Source: Flavobacteriales bacterium UBA7612
GTDB taxonomy: Bacteria > Bacteroidota > Bacteroidia > Flavobacteriales > Weeksellaceae
Assembly: GCA_002484335.1 (NCBI GenBank)
Contig: DLJQ01000014.1
Location: forward strand, 160,650 to 224,649
Length of the DNA stretch: 64,000 nucleotides
Direction: 5' to 3'
Positions 34,852 through 43,580 of this stretch are shown here, piece after piece. A program made the position numbers and the translations under genes. Under the pieces are notes generated by a model. That model had not been told where the DNA came from, did not search any database, and was given only the letters and a program-made list of their open reading frames with translations. Numbering within the stretch: position 1 is the stretch's first letter; the number at the start of each line of letters is the position of its first letter.

Positions 34852-37377
34852 TTAATTCAAATTACTCAACAACTGTTCCAAACTTACGTCATCTTGTACT
34901 AATACTTGACGCGCCTTACTACCTTCAAATGGACCGACAATGCCAGCAGCTTCTAACTGATCAATCAATCTACCAGCTCTGTTATAACCTAATTTTAATT
35001 TACGTTGTAATAAAGAAGCTGAACCTTGTTGATTCATAACTATTAAACGAGCCGCATCTTCAAAAAGAACATCTCGATCAGATAAATCAATATCAAGAGC
35101 AGAATTTCCTTCTTCTCCTACATATTCAGGTAAATGTAAAGCATCTGGATATCCTCTTTGTTCTCCAATAAATTCAGTAATTTTATCAACTTCAGGTGTA
35201 TCAACAAAAGCACATTGTAAACGAACCAATTCATTACCTGTTGTATACAACATATCTCCCTTCCCTATCAATTGATCTGCTCCTTGAGAATCTAATATAG
35301 TTCTAGAATCAATTTTTGATGTAACACGAAATGCAACACGTCCTGGGAAGTTAGCTTTAATAGTTCCTGTAATTACATTAACTGATGGACGCTGAGTTGC
35401 AACGATTAAATGAATACCTACAGCACGAGCTAATTGAGCTAAACGAGCAATTGGTAATTCAACTTCTTTTCCAGCTGTCATTATTAAATCTGCAAACTCA
35501 TCAACGATTAAAACAATATAAGGTAAAAAACGATGACCATGTTCAGGGTTTAATTTTCTAGCTTTAAATTTAGCATTATATTCCTTTATATTACGAACAA
35601 AAGCATTTTTAAGTAATTCGTAACGATCATCCATTTCAATACAAAGAGAATTCAATGTATTAATAACCTTAGCATTATCTGTAATAATAGCTTCTTCAGC
35701 ATCTGGTAATTTTGCTAAATAATGACGTTCTATTTTAGAATATAATGTTAACTCAACTTTTTTAGGATCCACCATTACAAATTTTAATTCTGATGGATGT
35801 TTTTTATAAATCAATGAAGCAATTATAGCATTTAAACCTACAGATTTTCCCTGTCCTGTAGCTCCAGCCATCAATAAATGCGGCATTTTTGCTAAATCTG
35901 CAACAAATGTTTCATTTGTAATTGTTTTACCAAATGCAATTGGTAATTCCATATCACAATTCTGAAATTTTTGAGAAGCAATAACAGAATGCATAGAAAC
36001 CATAGAAGGATTACTATTAGGAACCTCTATACCTATTGTCCCTTTACCAGGAATTGGAGCTATAATACGAATACCAAGTGCAGATAAACTAAGAGCTATG
36101 TCATCTTCTAAATTTTTAATCTTAGAAATCCTTACTCCTGCTTGTGGAACAATTTCATATAAAGTTACTGTTGGACCAATAGTCGCAGTAATTTGAGATA
36201 TACCAATACCATAGTTACCTAAAGTATCAATAATTCTATTTTTATTTGTTTCTAATTCTTTTTGATCAATTAACGTATTTCCATTATCATATTTTTTTAA
36301 TAATGAAATTGGAGGAAATTGATAATTAGGCAAATCTAAACGTTGATCATACTCTCCTTGTTCTTGTACTAATCTATTTGAAGTAGCTTCAAATTCTTCC
36401 TCCTCATCTATATGTTGAACTTTTAATTCTAAATTATTTGAATTATCAGAATTAGAATTTTTAGATAATAATAATTCTTCTTCTACTATTTCTTCTTCTA
36501 AATCATCAATTACTAAAGGAGTTATATTTAATGGTGTTTCCTCTATGCTTTCTTCTTCTTGAGGTTGGTTGATTGTAAATTCTTGTTGAAAAGCTTCATT
36601 TGGAGTTATACCAATTGGCTCATCAATCAATTCAGGATTTTCTTCATTTACTAAAACTAAATCTTCTAATAAATCTTTTTCGTTTTGTTCCTGCTCTTTA
36701 TTGAATTTATTAATCTTTTCTTGTTCTTCTTTTTCTTTACGCTTTCTTAATTCAATTTCTTCTTTACGAATTCTTTGTTCTTCTTTTTGTATTTTTTTCT
36801 CTTCATTTAATCGAGCTCTTTCCTCTAATTTCTCTTGGATAGATTCATAAGTCATCTTAAAATGAATAACACAGTAGATCAATAAACTAACTAAAAGTAA
36901 AAGTATCACTCCCCATTTACCTATAAAACTATTTAAAAAATCATTGATTTCAAACCCCATAACACCACAAAGTAAGTGTTGATTAGGGAAGAAACTACCA
37001 AAAAAAACTGGTAACCAGATAAGAAAAAATATACTTTGGTATAAAGTTGTAAATGGTTTTATTTTTTTCCAGTTTGTTGCAACTTTCAAACCTAACAGTA
37101 TAAAAAATATTGGTACAAAAAAAGCTACAATACCTATTCCTTGTAAAATAAAAAACTCAGCAAGCAAAGCTCCAAATTTCCCAAAAATATTTTCGGCATT
37201 AACATTTTTATCTAATAAATCTGAGATTTGACTCTGATCCATTATTCCATTAAAAAAATAAGAAACAAAGGATAATGATAATATTAATCCTATAACAAGA
37301 AACACTATTCCTATAGTTGTTTTTGCAATTAATTTCCTTGGTGTTTTCGGTTTTTCTTCTGTGTTTTTTATAGCCAT
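34852..37377 (-). CDS. ftsK: FtsK/SpoIIIE DNA translocase
   Basis: An 841-residue septal DNA translocase that clears chromosome termini at division. Four membrane helices lie in residues 1-170, then a charged coiled-coil and Glu-rich linker (about 180-335). The motor has Walker A GATGQGKS (505-512) and Walker B VDEFADL (625-631), with the conserved VATQRPSVNVITGTIKANFPGR after it. The gamma winged-helix (about 775-841) has QGSASLLQRKLKLGYNRAGR, which recognises KOPS-type sites. It heads the ftsK-lolA-lptF/G-ribBA cluster. Confidence 0.96.
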   Translation of the reverse strand: MAIKNTEEKPKTPRKLIAKTTIGIVFLVIGLILSLSFVSYFFNGIMDQSQISDLLDKNVNAENIFGKFGALLAEFFILQGIGIVAFFVPIFFILLGLKVATNWKKIKPFTTLYQSIFFLIWLPVFFGSFFPNQHLLCGVMGFEINDFLNSFIGKWGVILLLLVSLLIYCVIHFKMTYESIQEKLEERARLNEEKKIQKEEQRIRKEEIELRKRKEKEEQEKINKFNKEQEQNEKDLLEDLVLVNEENPELIDEPIGITPNEAFQQEFTINQPQEEESIEETPLNITPLVIDDLEEEIVEEELLLSKNSNSDNSNNLELKVQHIDEEEEFEATSNRLVQEQGEYDQRLDLPNYQFPPISLLKKYDNGNTLIDQKELETNKNRIIDTLGNYGIGISQITATIGPTVTLYEIVPQAGVRISKIKNLEDDIALSLSALGIRIIAPIPGKGTIGIEVPNSNPSMVSMHSVIASQKFQNCDMELPIAFGKTITNETFVADLAKMPHLLMAGATGQGKSVGLNAIIASLIYKKHPSELKFVMVDPKKVELTLYSKIERHYLAKLPDAEEAIITDNAKVINTLNSLCIEMDDRYELLKNAFVRNIKEYNAKFKARKLNPEHGHRFLPYIVLIVDEFADLIMTAGKEVELPIARLAQLARAVGIHLIVATQRPSVNVITGTIKANFPGRVAFRVTSKIDSRTILDSQGADQLIGKGDMLYTTGNELVRLQCAFVDTPEVDKITEFIGEQRGYPDALHLPEYVGEEGNSALDIDLSDRDVLFEDAARLIVMNQQGSASLLQRKLKLGYNRAGRLIDQLEAAGIVGPFEGSKARQVLVQDDVSLEQLLSNLN

Positions 37378-37503
37378 TTTAAAGGTCGAGTATAATTAAG
37401 ACAAAAATAATAAATCTTTAGTTCACGAATCTAACGAAAACTATTTAATTTTTACTAAAATCATAGTCAACCTTTAATTAAATAACTATATGTAGAAATT
37501 TTG

Positions 37504-37908
37504 TTAATTTTCTTTCCAAACAAGTTTTCCTTTATATGCAAAGGCTTTAACAATAGATTTTCTTGCTACTGCTTCTGCTGAACAACTAGCATCTATTAAA
37601 ACAATATCTGCTACAGATTTTCGTTTTGGAGAAAACGCTTACCAAGGTAAACCATATAATGTTTTATCTAAATGAATATGCATATCCTTAAAAGTTGGTA
37701 ACATAAGTAAACCTTTAGCATCTATAGCATCTGTCAGTTGAACATCATTTTTATTAATATTTTCTATTTTCTCTTCCTTTATTTCGATAGAAAACAATTC
37801 AGTCTTTGTTCCAATAATTCCTGTTTCATCTTTAATAAAACCAGTTTCTAATCGTACATTTTTTAATATGTAATTTTCTTTTATAAAATTTGTATTATGT
37901 TCCATCAT
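37504..37908 (-). pseudogene. remnant of a second amidohydrolase, nonsense plus internal deletion
   Basis: The first 89 codons parallel the N-terminus of the intact amidohydrolase upstream (ILKNVRLETGF, AIDAKGLLMLPTFKDM, HIHLDKTLYG) but lack its leader peptide. An in-frame TAA at 37639-37641 follows LYGLPW. The same frame continues for 44 codons to 37504 and reads VADIVLIDASCSAEAVARK, which matches the C-terminus of the paralogue (DADFILIDASCSAEAVSR). About 300 central codons are therefore missing and the stop may come from a CAA to TAA change. It is a decayed tandem duplicate. Confidence 0.85.
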
Positions 37909-37942
37909 TATTTCATGATGATTTTTTAAGTAAATATTTCTG

Positions 37943-39274
37943 TTAATAAATAATATTTCCTTTTACAACTAATGAACTAACATGAGATATTCTAGAAACA
38001 GCCTCTGCTGAGCAACTTGCATCAATTAAAATAAAATCTGCATCATCTCCAATATTAGGCCATTGTTGTACTCCATTATCAGCTAAAGGAATTGGTCCCG
38101 CTGTGGCTAATCTTAACATTCTTGACAAACCAAATTCAGAAGTCTGACCATATAATTGTGCAGCTAAATTTACCTTTTGTAAAACACTTCCTGTTCCCAT
38201 TGTATTCCAGTAATCCACAATACTATCATTACCAGTCATTACATTTACATTATATTTTAACAATGTTGGAATTGGCATAATTAATTTACCAAAAGGAATA
38301 GTAGAAATGATACCAATTTGTGCATTACTTAATTCCTCTGCTGTAGCTTCTAGATTGTTTTTATCTAAAGTTGCTAAAGCAAATGAATGACTTATAAAAG
38401 TTTTTCCTTTTAATACTGGATTTTCATTCACTTTTTTAATTAAATAATCAATAGTATCATGACCAGATTTTCCTGATTCATGCAAATGAATATCAATCCC
38501 TTTATTATTATCTAATGCCAATTGAACTGTAGTATCTATCGTCTTTTCTATAGAACCGTCTACATTTGTAGGATCTAATCCACCTATAAAATCTATATCC
38601 ATTTTAGCAGCTTCTTTCATATATGGAAGTGAATCTGTATAATACAATCCATGTTGAGGAAAAGCTACTAACTCTGCCTCAAAAGAAGCTTTTTTATTCT
38701 CTAAAGCTTTTTCTAAATTTTTTAAAGAATCTAATTTAGATGTTGGCTCAATATTTACATGACTTCGTGCAAAACCAGTACCATGTGATTGTAATAATTC
38801 TATTAATTTTTCTGCTTTATATGTCGAATTTTTTAACATATCAGGTAAAACTTTTTGTTCTAATTCTATCATACCTTTTATTCCTCCAGCTCTACGAACT
38901 GCGCGCCATTTATCAGCATACAAAGTTTTATCTAAATGAATATGCATATCTTTAAATGAAGGTAACATAAGCATTCCCTTAGCATCTATAGCATTTGAAT
39001 TGGGCTGATTTTTAGTAATTTTTTTTATTCTACCATGATTAATTTCTATCGTAAAAAGCTCTGTCTCTGTCCCTATAATTTCATCATCTTGATATTTAAA
39101 TCCTGTTTCTAAACGAACATTCTTTAAAATAAAGTTTTTTGTGTTTTTTATATCTATTCCTTCAAACAGAAAATTTGGTGCAGCATTTAAAATATCTGGT
39201 AATAAAGAAAAGCCTACCAGACCTAATGCTGAATTTTTAATAAAATCTTTTCGAGATATATTAGAAGTACTCAT
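37943..39274 (-). CDS. amidohydrolase family protein, exported
   Basis: A 443-residue metal-dependent hydrolase of the cytosine-deaminase-like amidohydrolase branch. The metal motif HIHLDKT is at 111-117, HLHESGKSGHDT near 250 and SHSFAL near 275 provide further ligands, and GNDSIVDYW holds the active-site Asp. The N-terminus SRKDFIKNSALGLVGFSL resembles a Tat-type leader with RK in place of RR, so the enzyme may be periplasmic. The substrate is unknown. A decayed copy lies downstream and an AraC regulator gene upstream on the same strand. Confidence 0.85.
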   Translation of the reverse strand: MSTSNISRKDFIKNSALGLVGFSLLPDILNAAPNFLFEGIDIKNTKNFILKNVRLETGFKYQDDEIIGTETELFTIEINHGRIKKITKNQPNSNAIDAKGMLMLPSFKDMHIHLDKTLYADKWRAVRRAGGIKGMIELEQKVLPDMLKNSTYKAEKLIELLQSHGTGFARSHVNIEPTSKLDSLKNLEKALENKKASFEAELVAFPQHGLYYTDSLPYMKEAAKMDIDFIGGLDPTNVDGSIEKTIDTTVQLALDNNKGIDIHLHESGKSGHDTIDYLIKKVNENPVLKGKTFISHSFALATLDKNNLEATAEELSNAQIGIISTIPFGKLIMPIPTLLKYNVNVMTGNDSIVDYWNTMGTGSVLQKVNLAAQLYGQTSEFGLSRMLRLATAGPIPLADNGVQQWPNIGDDADFILIDASCSAEAVSRISHVSSLVVKGNIIY

Positions 39275-39287
39275 AGTTCAATTTTTA

Positions 39288-39302
39288 AAGTACAAAGTAC
39301 TT
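39288..39302. promoter_or_regulatory. inverted repeat upstream of the amidohydrolase
   Basis: AAGTAC, AAA, GTACTT is a perfect palindrome with 6-base arms, 14 bases before the ATG. It could be an operator, possibly for the adjacent AraC-family regulator, but AraC sites are usually direct repeats. Confidence 0.3.
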
Positions 39303-39368
39303 AATAGAATGAACATCGAACTAGTATAAAATATGCATATACTTGTAAAATTTATAAATAATTCTTAT

Positions 39369-40229
39369 TTAATTTCGCTCTCTAAATTGAGTTGGGCTTA
39401 TACCTATTTGAGCTTTAAAAAAATTAGAAAAATATGCATGATCAGCAAAACCTAGTTCAAAGGCAATTTCTTTAATTGATAAATCACCTAATTTCAAAAG
39501 TCTTTTTGCTTCAATCGATATTCTTTGTTGAATAAGTTGAGTTGCTGAAACTTTTAAATGTTTTTTACATAGAATATTCAAATAATTAGCTGAAATATGA
39601 AGTTGATTTGCATAAAAAACTACTGATTTTTCTCTCTTATAAAATTCATCTATCAACATATTAAACTTTGCTAACCTAGGATTAGATTGATAAACTTTAA
39701 ATTCTGTAAAAATATTTTCTGCTTCTTTACTAACAATTGCAGCAATAACAGCAGCACGTGCATTTATTAAATGAACTAAAGAATTATTTGACTCTAATTC
39801 CTGTTTTATTGCTTCAAATTCATACATTAATTGATTAAATGCTTTATCAGAAAGTTTTATCACAGGATTGTTTTGATAGTTAGTAAAAGAAAATCGAAAA
39901 AAAGGAGCAAATTGTTCGAAAAAAGAACGTTCTGCCATTAATTGATAAGCAATGGTGTCACTATTAATATTCCATTTATGCATTTGTCCAGGAAATAAAA
40001 CATGAATTTCTTTATTCCCAATTAAATAATCTTTAGAATCGATATTATGTACTCCAGAAGCTTGATTAAAAAGTATAATCACAAAAAAATCATGCTTATG
40101 AGGTTTTTCTATATGTCTTTCTCCATACAATTCATTAAATAATAATTCTTCTCGCCCAGCAAGCTTCTTATCTCTAAAACTTTGTATACTTATAATGGGA
40201 ACTGAATCTTGTTGATTAGAATTATTCAT
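39369..40229 (-). CDS. AraC family transcriptional regulator
   Basis: A 286-residue regulator. The N-terminal cupin-like ligand domain includes GERHIEKPHKHDFFVIILF, and the C-terminal AraC-type double HTH (about 190-286) has NQLHISANYLNILCKKHLK and SIKEIAFELGFADHAYFSNF, the classical signature. The amidohydrolase gene follows on the same strand 94 bases later, so it is the natural target. The effector is unknown. Confidence 0.92.
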   Translation of the reverse strand: MNNSNQQDSVPIISIQSFRDKKLAGREELLFNELYGERHIEKPHKHDFFVIILFNQASGVHNIDSKDYLIGNKEIHVLFPGQMHKWNINSDTIAYQLMAERSFFEQFAPFFRFSFTNYQNNPVIKLSDKAFNQLMYEFEAIKQELESNNSLVHLINARAAVIAAIVSKEAENIFTEFKVYQSNPRLAKFNMLIDEFYKREKSVVFYANQLHISANYLNILCKKHLKVSATQLIQQRISIEAKRLLKLGDLSIKEIAFELGFADHAYFSNFFKAQIGISPTQFRERN

Positions 40230-40360
40230 TTATAAAATTTATTTAAAAAGAAATATAACTTAAACGATTAATTGATTTTTATTACTTGTGAAATTTATAA
40301 AAAAAAAATAGAATCATTAATTCGGAAATGAAAGAATTTTTATTAGAAATTTAAAACTAT

Positions 40361-40368
40361 TATATTTG
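40361..40368 (+). promoter_or_regulatory. candidate dnaX promoter box
   Basis: TATATTTG is an exact TAnnTTTG match that ends 7 bases before the dnaX ATG at 40376, the same spacing as at the Lrp gene. TTTT occupies the -33 position. Confidence 0.5.
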
Positions 40369-40375
40369 CATTAGT

Positions 40376-41464
40376 ATGGAAAATTTTGTTGTTTCAGCCA
40401 GAAAATATAGACCTCATAACTTCGAAGATGTTGTAGGACAATCGTCTATTACAAACACTTTAGAGCAAGCTATTAAAAATAATCAATTACCTCAAGCATT
40501 ACTTTTTTGTGGTCCTAGAGGTGTTGGTAAAACAACTTGTGCTAGAATTTTGGCAAGAAAAATCAATGAAGAAAATGGAATTGAAAGTGATCAGGATTTT
40601 GCTTTTAATATTTTTGAACTTGATGCTGCATCAAATAATTCTGTTGATGATATAAGAAATTTAATCGATCAAGTTAGAATAGTTCCTCAAATCGGTAAAT
40701 ATCGTGTATATATTATTGACGAGGTACATATGCTTTCAACTGCTGCTTTTAATGCTTTTTTAAAAACATTAGAAGAACCACCAGCTCATGCTATATTTAT
40801 ACTAGCAACAACAGAGAAACATAAAATTATTCCTACTATTTTATCTCGATGTCAAATCTATGATTTTAAAAGAATTAATGTAGAAGACATCAAAAATCAT
40901 TTAAAAAATGTTGCAGAAAAAGAAAATGTTCTTTTCGAAGATGATGCATTACATTTAATTGCTCAAAAAGCTGATGGAGCATTACGTGACTCTCTCTCTA
41001 TATTTGATAGAATGGTAACTTTTACAAATAAAAATCTTACCTATTCAGCTGTTGCAGAAAATCTAAATGTTTTAGATTATGATTATTATTTTAAAATGAC
41101 AGATGCTTGTTTAGAAAATAATATTCCTGAAGCAATGATACAATTCAATGAAATTTTAAATAAAGGTTTTGATGCACATTTATTTATATCAGGGTTTGGA
41201 GCTCATTTCAGAGATTTGTTAATGGCTAAAACAGTAAATACAGTTAATCTATTAGAAGTTGGAGAAAAAACTAAAGGAAAATATTTAGAGCATGCTCAAA
41301 AATGTTCTGCTCCTTTTTTATTTGATGCAATTGAAATTTGTAACCAAACAGATTTAAATTATAAATCGAGTAAAAATCCAAGATTAACTGTCGAAATTGC
41401 TTTGATGCAATTATCTTCATTAACTACTAATAATAGTGGTCTTAAAAAAAAAAATATAGAATAA
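40376..41464 (+). CDS. dnaX: DNA polymerase III gamma/tau subunit, frame 1 (gamma form)
   Basis: DnaX is the clamp-loader ATPase of DNA polymerase III. This frame gives 362 residues: SARKYRPHNFEDVVGQ at the start, Walker A GPRGVGKT (46-53), sensor region DEVH (116-119) and LEEPPAHAIFILATTE. The four zinc-binding cysteines of E. coli DnaX are absent, which I recall as typical of flavobacteria. The frame ends with KKKNIE and a stop just after a run of 11 A (41444-41454). A shift of -1 at that run joins the tau frame, which ends at 42090, giving a 571-residue protein. Confidence 0.93.
   Translation: MENFVVSARKYRPHNFEDVVGQSSITNTLEQAIKNNQLPQALLFCGPRGVGKTTCARILARKINEENGIESDQDFAFNIFELDAASNNSVDDIRNLIDQVRIVPQIGKYRVYIIDEVHMLSTAAFNAFLKTLEEPPAHAIFILATTEKHKIIPTILSRCQIYDFKRINVEDIKNHLKNVAEKENVLFEDDALHLIAQKADGALRDSLSIFDRMVTFTNKNLTYSAVAENLNVLDYDYYFKMTDACLENNIPEAMIQFNEILNKGFDAHLFISGFGAHFRDLLMAKTVNTVNLLEVGEKTKGKYLEHAQKCSAPFLFDAIEICNQTDLNYKSSKNPRLTVEIALMQLSSLTTNNSGLKKKNIE
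41444..41454 (+). other. A11 slippery run at the gamma/tau junction
   Basis: Eleven consecutive A, read as AAA AAA AAA AAT in the gamma frame. One extra A in the transcript, or a -1 ribosome shift, joins the tau frame. A weak hairpin (CCG and CGG around TTTTT and AAAAA, about 41470-41491) follows 15 bases downstream. Confidence 0.7.
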
Positions 41465-42090
41465 TTCCTCCGCCTTTTTATTTAAAAACGGAAAATAAAA
41501 CATCTATACAACAAACACAACAAGTTAATAACCCAAATATTTCGAATAATTCTATTCCAACTGAACGAAAAATACCAGAAAGAATAGAAAATAATGAACT
41601 TTCTAGAGCTTCTAAACCAATAAAAAGAACAGGAGGATCATCTTTTAGTCTAAAAATGGCTTTACCTGGATCAGTTTTAGAAGAACAGAAAGAAGAAATT
41701 CTAAGAAATGATCTTCCTAGAGAAAAATTTACTTTAGAACAAGTTAATGAAAGTTGGAAAAGATTTCTTGATCGCTTAAAAATTGAGCATAATATCCCTA
41801 CATATAATGCTTTGATGACGACTAAATTAGATATAATTAATGAAAATGAAATTATTTTTGAATTTAGTTCTCATTCATCAAAACAGGAATTTGAAGAATA
41901 TAAAGATCGAATTCGAAATTCGATGAGAGCTCATCTAAAAAATCATTATTTTACAATTGAAATTAAGTTCTCTGAAAGAGAAGCTGAAAATCATATTTTA
42001 TCGAAAAAAGAGAAATTTGAAAAATTATCAACTCAAAATCCAGTTTTATTAAAATTAAAAGAAGAATTTGGACTTGATTTGTTTGATTAA
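41446..42090 (+). CDS. dnaX: DnaX tau-specific region, -1 frame continuation
   Basis: This frame has no start of its own before the ATG at 41656, but it is open from 41446, inside the A run, to the stop at 42090. It begins KKKYRIIPPPFYLK and continues through a Pro/Asn/Ser linker to the conserved tau C-terminal domain, with FTLEQVNESWKRFLDRLK and LKLKEEFGLDLFD at the end. Upstream, the -1 frame is closed by a TAA at 41443-41445, so the frame change must occur within the A run. A programmed frameshift or polymerase slippage is expected; a sequencing error is the alternative. Confidence 0.85.
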   Translation, partial: KKKYRIIPPPFYLKTENKTSIQQTQQVNNPNISNNSIPTERKIPERIENNELSRASKPIKRTGGSSFSLKMALPGSVLEEQKEEILRNDLPREKFTLEQVNESWKRFLDRLKIEHNIPTYNALMTTKLDIINENEIIFEFSSHSSKQEFEEYKDRIRNSMRAHLKNHYFTIEIKFSEREAENHILSKKEKFEKLSTQNPVLLKLKEEFGLDLFD

Positions 42091-42131
42091 TCAAAGTTTA
42101 TCACTAAACTTGTAATAAATTATTATAAATA

Positions 42132-43073
42132 ATGAAAAAAGTTCTTTTAGGGATTTTTGTTGTTGCGTCTTTAACAGCATGTAACAAAGGTAAATCTGTA
42201 GATAAATTAGAGAATGATGATCAAAAAGCTTCTTATGCTTTTGGAACTGGGCTTGGAGAGCAAATCAAAGGTCTTGGAGGTCGATTAGTTGAAACTGATA
42301 GTATTAATTATGACCAACTTGAAAAAGGTATCCGTGATTATTTAAAAGCTGGAAAAGAAGGTAGAGAATCTTATGCAATTGGTCAACAAGTTGGTCAACA
42401 AGTTGAAACAGTTATTAAACAACAACAATTAGATCAAATGGACAAAGATATTATTGTTCAAGGAATCATGGATGTTGTTCGTCATAAAAAATTGTTGATT
42501 ACACAAGAAGCTGGAATGGGTATTTTAGATACTTATGCTAAGAATCATCAAGAAAACTTGACTAAGAAAAACTCAGAGGAATCTAAAAAATTAATAGAAG
42601 AAAAGAAAAAATCTTCTGGAGCTAAATCTACTGCTTCTGGATTAGTTTATGTTGTTGAAAAAGAAGGAACAGGAGCTAAACCAAATGCTAACAGTATTGT
42701 AAAAGTTAAATATACAGGTAAATTATTATCTACTGGAAAAGTTTTTGATAGTACTGATAAAAATGCTGAAGCAAAAGATGGTGTAGAATTTCCATTAAAC
42801 CAAGTTATTCCTGGTTGGTCAGAAGGTTTACAATTAATGTCTAAAGGAGGAAAATATAAATTCTATATTCCTGCTAATTTAGGTTACGGAGAAACTGGTG
42901 CTCCAGGTGGACAAATTGGTCCAAATCAAGCATTAGAATTCGAAGTAGAATTAGTAGACTTTAAAGATGCTCCTGCAGGAGGTCAACAACAAGGTGGACA
43001 GCAAAGTTTATCTGAAGAGCAAATAAAAGAATTACAAAAACAATTCGAAGCTCAATCAAAACAAGCTAAATAA
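42132..43073 (+). CDS. FKBP-type peptidyl-prolyl isomerase lipoprotein
   Basis: A 313-residue lipoprotein (lipobox LTAC, Cys17). An FKBP N-terminal dimerisation domain (about 25-150, KASYAFGTGLGEQIKG) is followed by an FKBP domain (about 175-277) with GTGAKPNANSIVKVKYTG, FDSTD and VIPGWSEGLQLMSKGGKY, which hold the catalytic pocket. A Gln-rich tail ends the protein. It probably folds periplasmic or outer-membrane proteins. It lies 41 bases after dnaX and ends at a terminator. Confidence 0.93.
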   Translation: MKKVLLGIFVVASLTACNKGKSVDKLENDDQKASYAFGTGLGEQIKGLGGRLVETDSINYDQLEKGIRDYLKAGKEGRESYAIGQQVGQQVETVIKQQQLDQMDKDIIVQGIMDVVRHKKLLITQEAGMGILDTYAKNHQENLTKKNSEESKKLIEEKKKSSGAKSTASGLVYVVEKEGTGAKPNANSIVKVKYTGKLLSTGKVFDSTDKNAEAKDGVEFPLNQVIPGWSEGLQLMSKGGKYKFYIPANLGYGETGAPGGQIGPNQALEFEVELVDFKDAPAGGQQQGGQQSLSEEQIKELQKQFEAQSKQAK

Positions 43074-43094
43074 TTTTAAATAAAATTATATCAT

Positions 43095-43133
43095 AAAAAA
43101 ATCAGTACTATTTATTTAGTACTGATTTTTTTT
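43095..43133. terminator. bidirectional terminator (FKBP / mscL)
   Basis: A 16-bp perfect stem around ATCAGTACTA and TAGTACTGAT with T-runs, between convergent genes. Confidence 0.85.
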
Positions 43134-43157
43134 ATGTTACTATTCTATAATTAAATA

Positions 43158-43541
43158 TTATTGATTCTTTAATAAATCTCTAATTTCTGCTAATAACTCT
43201 TCCTGTGTAGGTCCAGCAGGAGCTTCCTCTTTCACAGGCTCTTGTTTTTTCAATTTATTAATTCCTTTTATCATTACAAATAAAGCAAAAGCTATGATAA
43301 TAAATGAAATTAGGGCTGCTAAAAAGCTACCATATTTAATAGCCGTTCCTGGAACTACTAATTCAGATAAATTCTCTGCATTTATAGCTTTCAATGCTGG
43401 ATTTAGTAATGCTGGAGTTATAATATCTTCTACTAAAGATGTTACAATTTTACCAAATGCACCTCCAATAACAACACCGACTGCAAGATCGATAACATTT
43501 CCTTTAACAGCAAATTCTTTAAATTCTTTTAAAAATCCCAT
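43158..43541 (-). CDS. mscL: large-conductance mechanosensitive channel
   Basis: A 127-residue MscL. The N-terminal amphipathic helix MGFLKEFKEFAVKGNVIDLAVG and the Gly/Ala-rich first transmembrane helix VVIGGAFGKIVTSLVEDIIT are diagnostic. Helix 2 is AALISFIIIAFALFVMIKG, followed by a charged cytoplasmic helix with the QEELLAEIRDLL end. The channel relieves hypo-osmotic shock. It is the last gene of a minus-strand group containing lgt and yidD, and lies 39 bases after lgt. Confidence 0.95.
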   Translation of the reverse strand: MGFLKEFKEFAVKGNVIDLAVGVVIGGAFGKIVTSLVEDIITPALLNPALKAINAENLSELVVPGTAIKYGSFLAALISFIIIAFALFVMIKGINKLKKQEPVKEEAPAGPTQEELLAEIRDLLKNQ

Positions 43542-43580
43542 AAGTTTTAATTAATTTCAGGTTAATAATAATTTTATTTT

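Noticed and set aside
37639..37908. A real short 89-residue protein
   Set aside because: The same frame continues after the TAA into the C-terminus of the amidohydrolase family, so it is a gene remnant.
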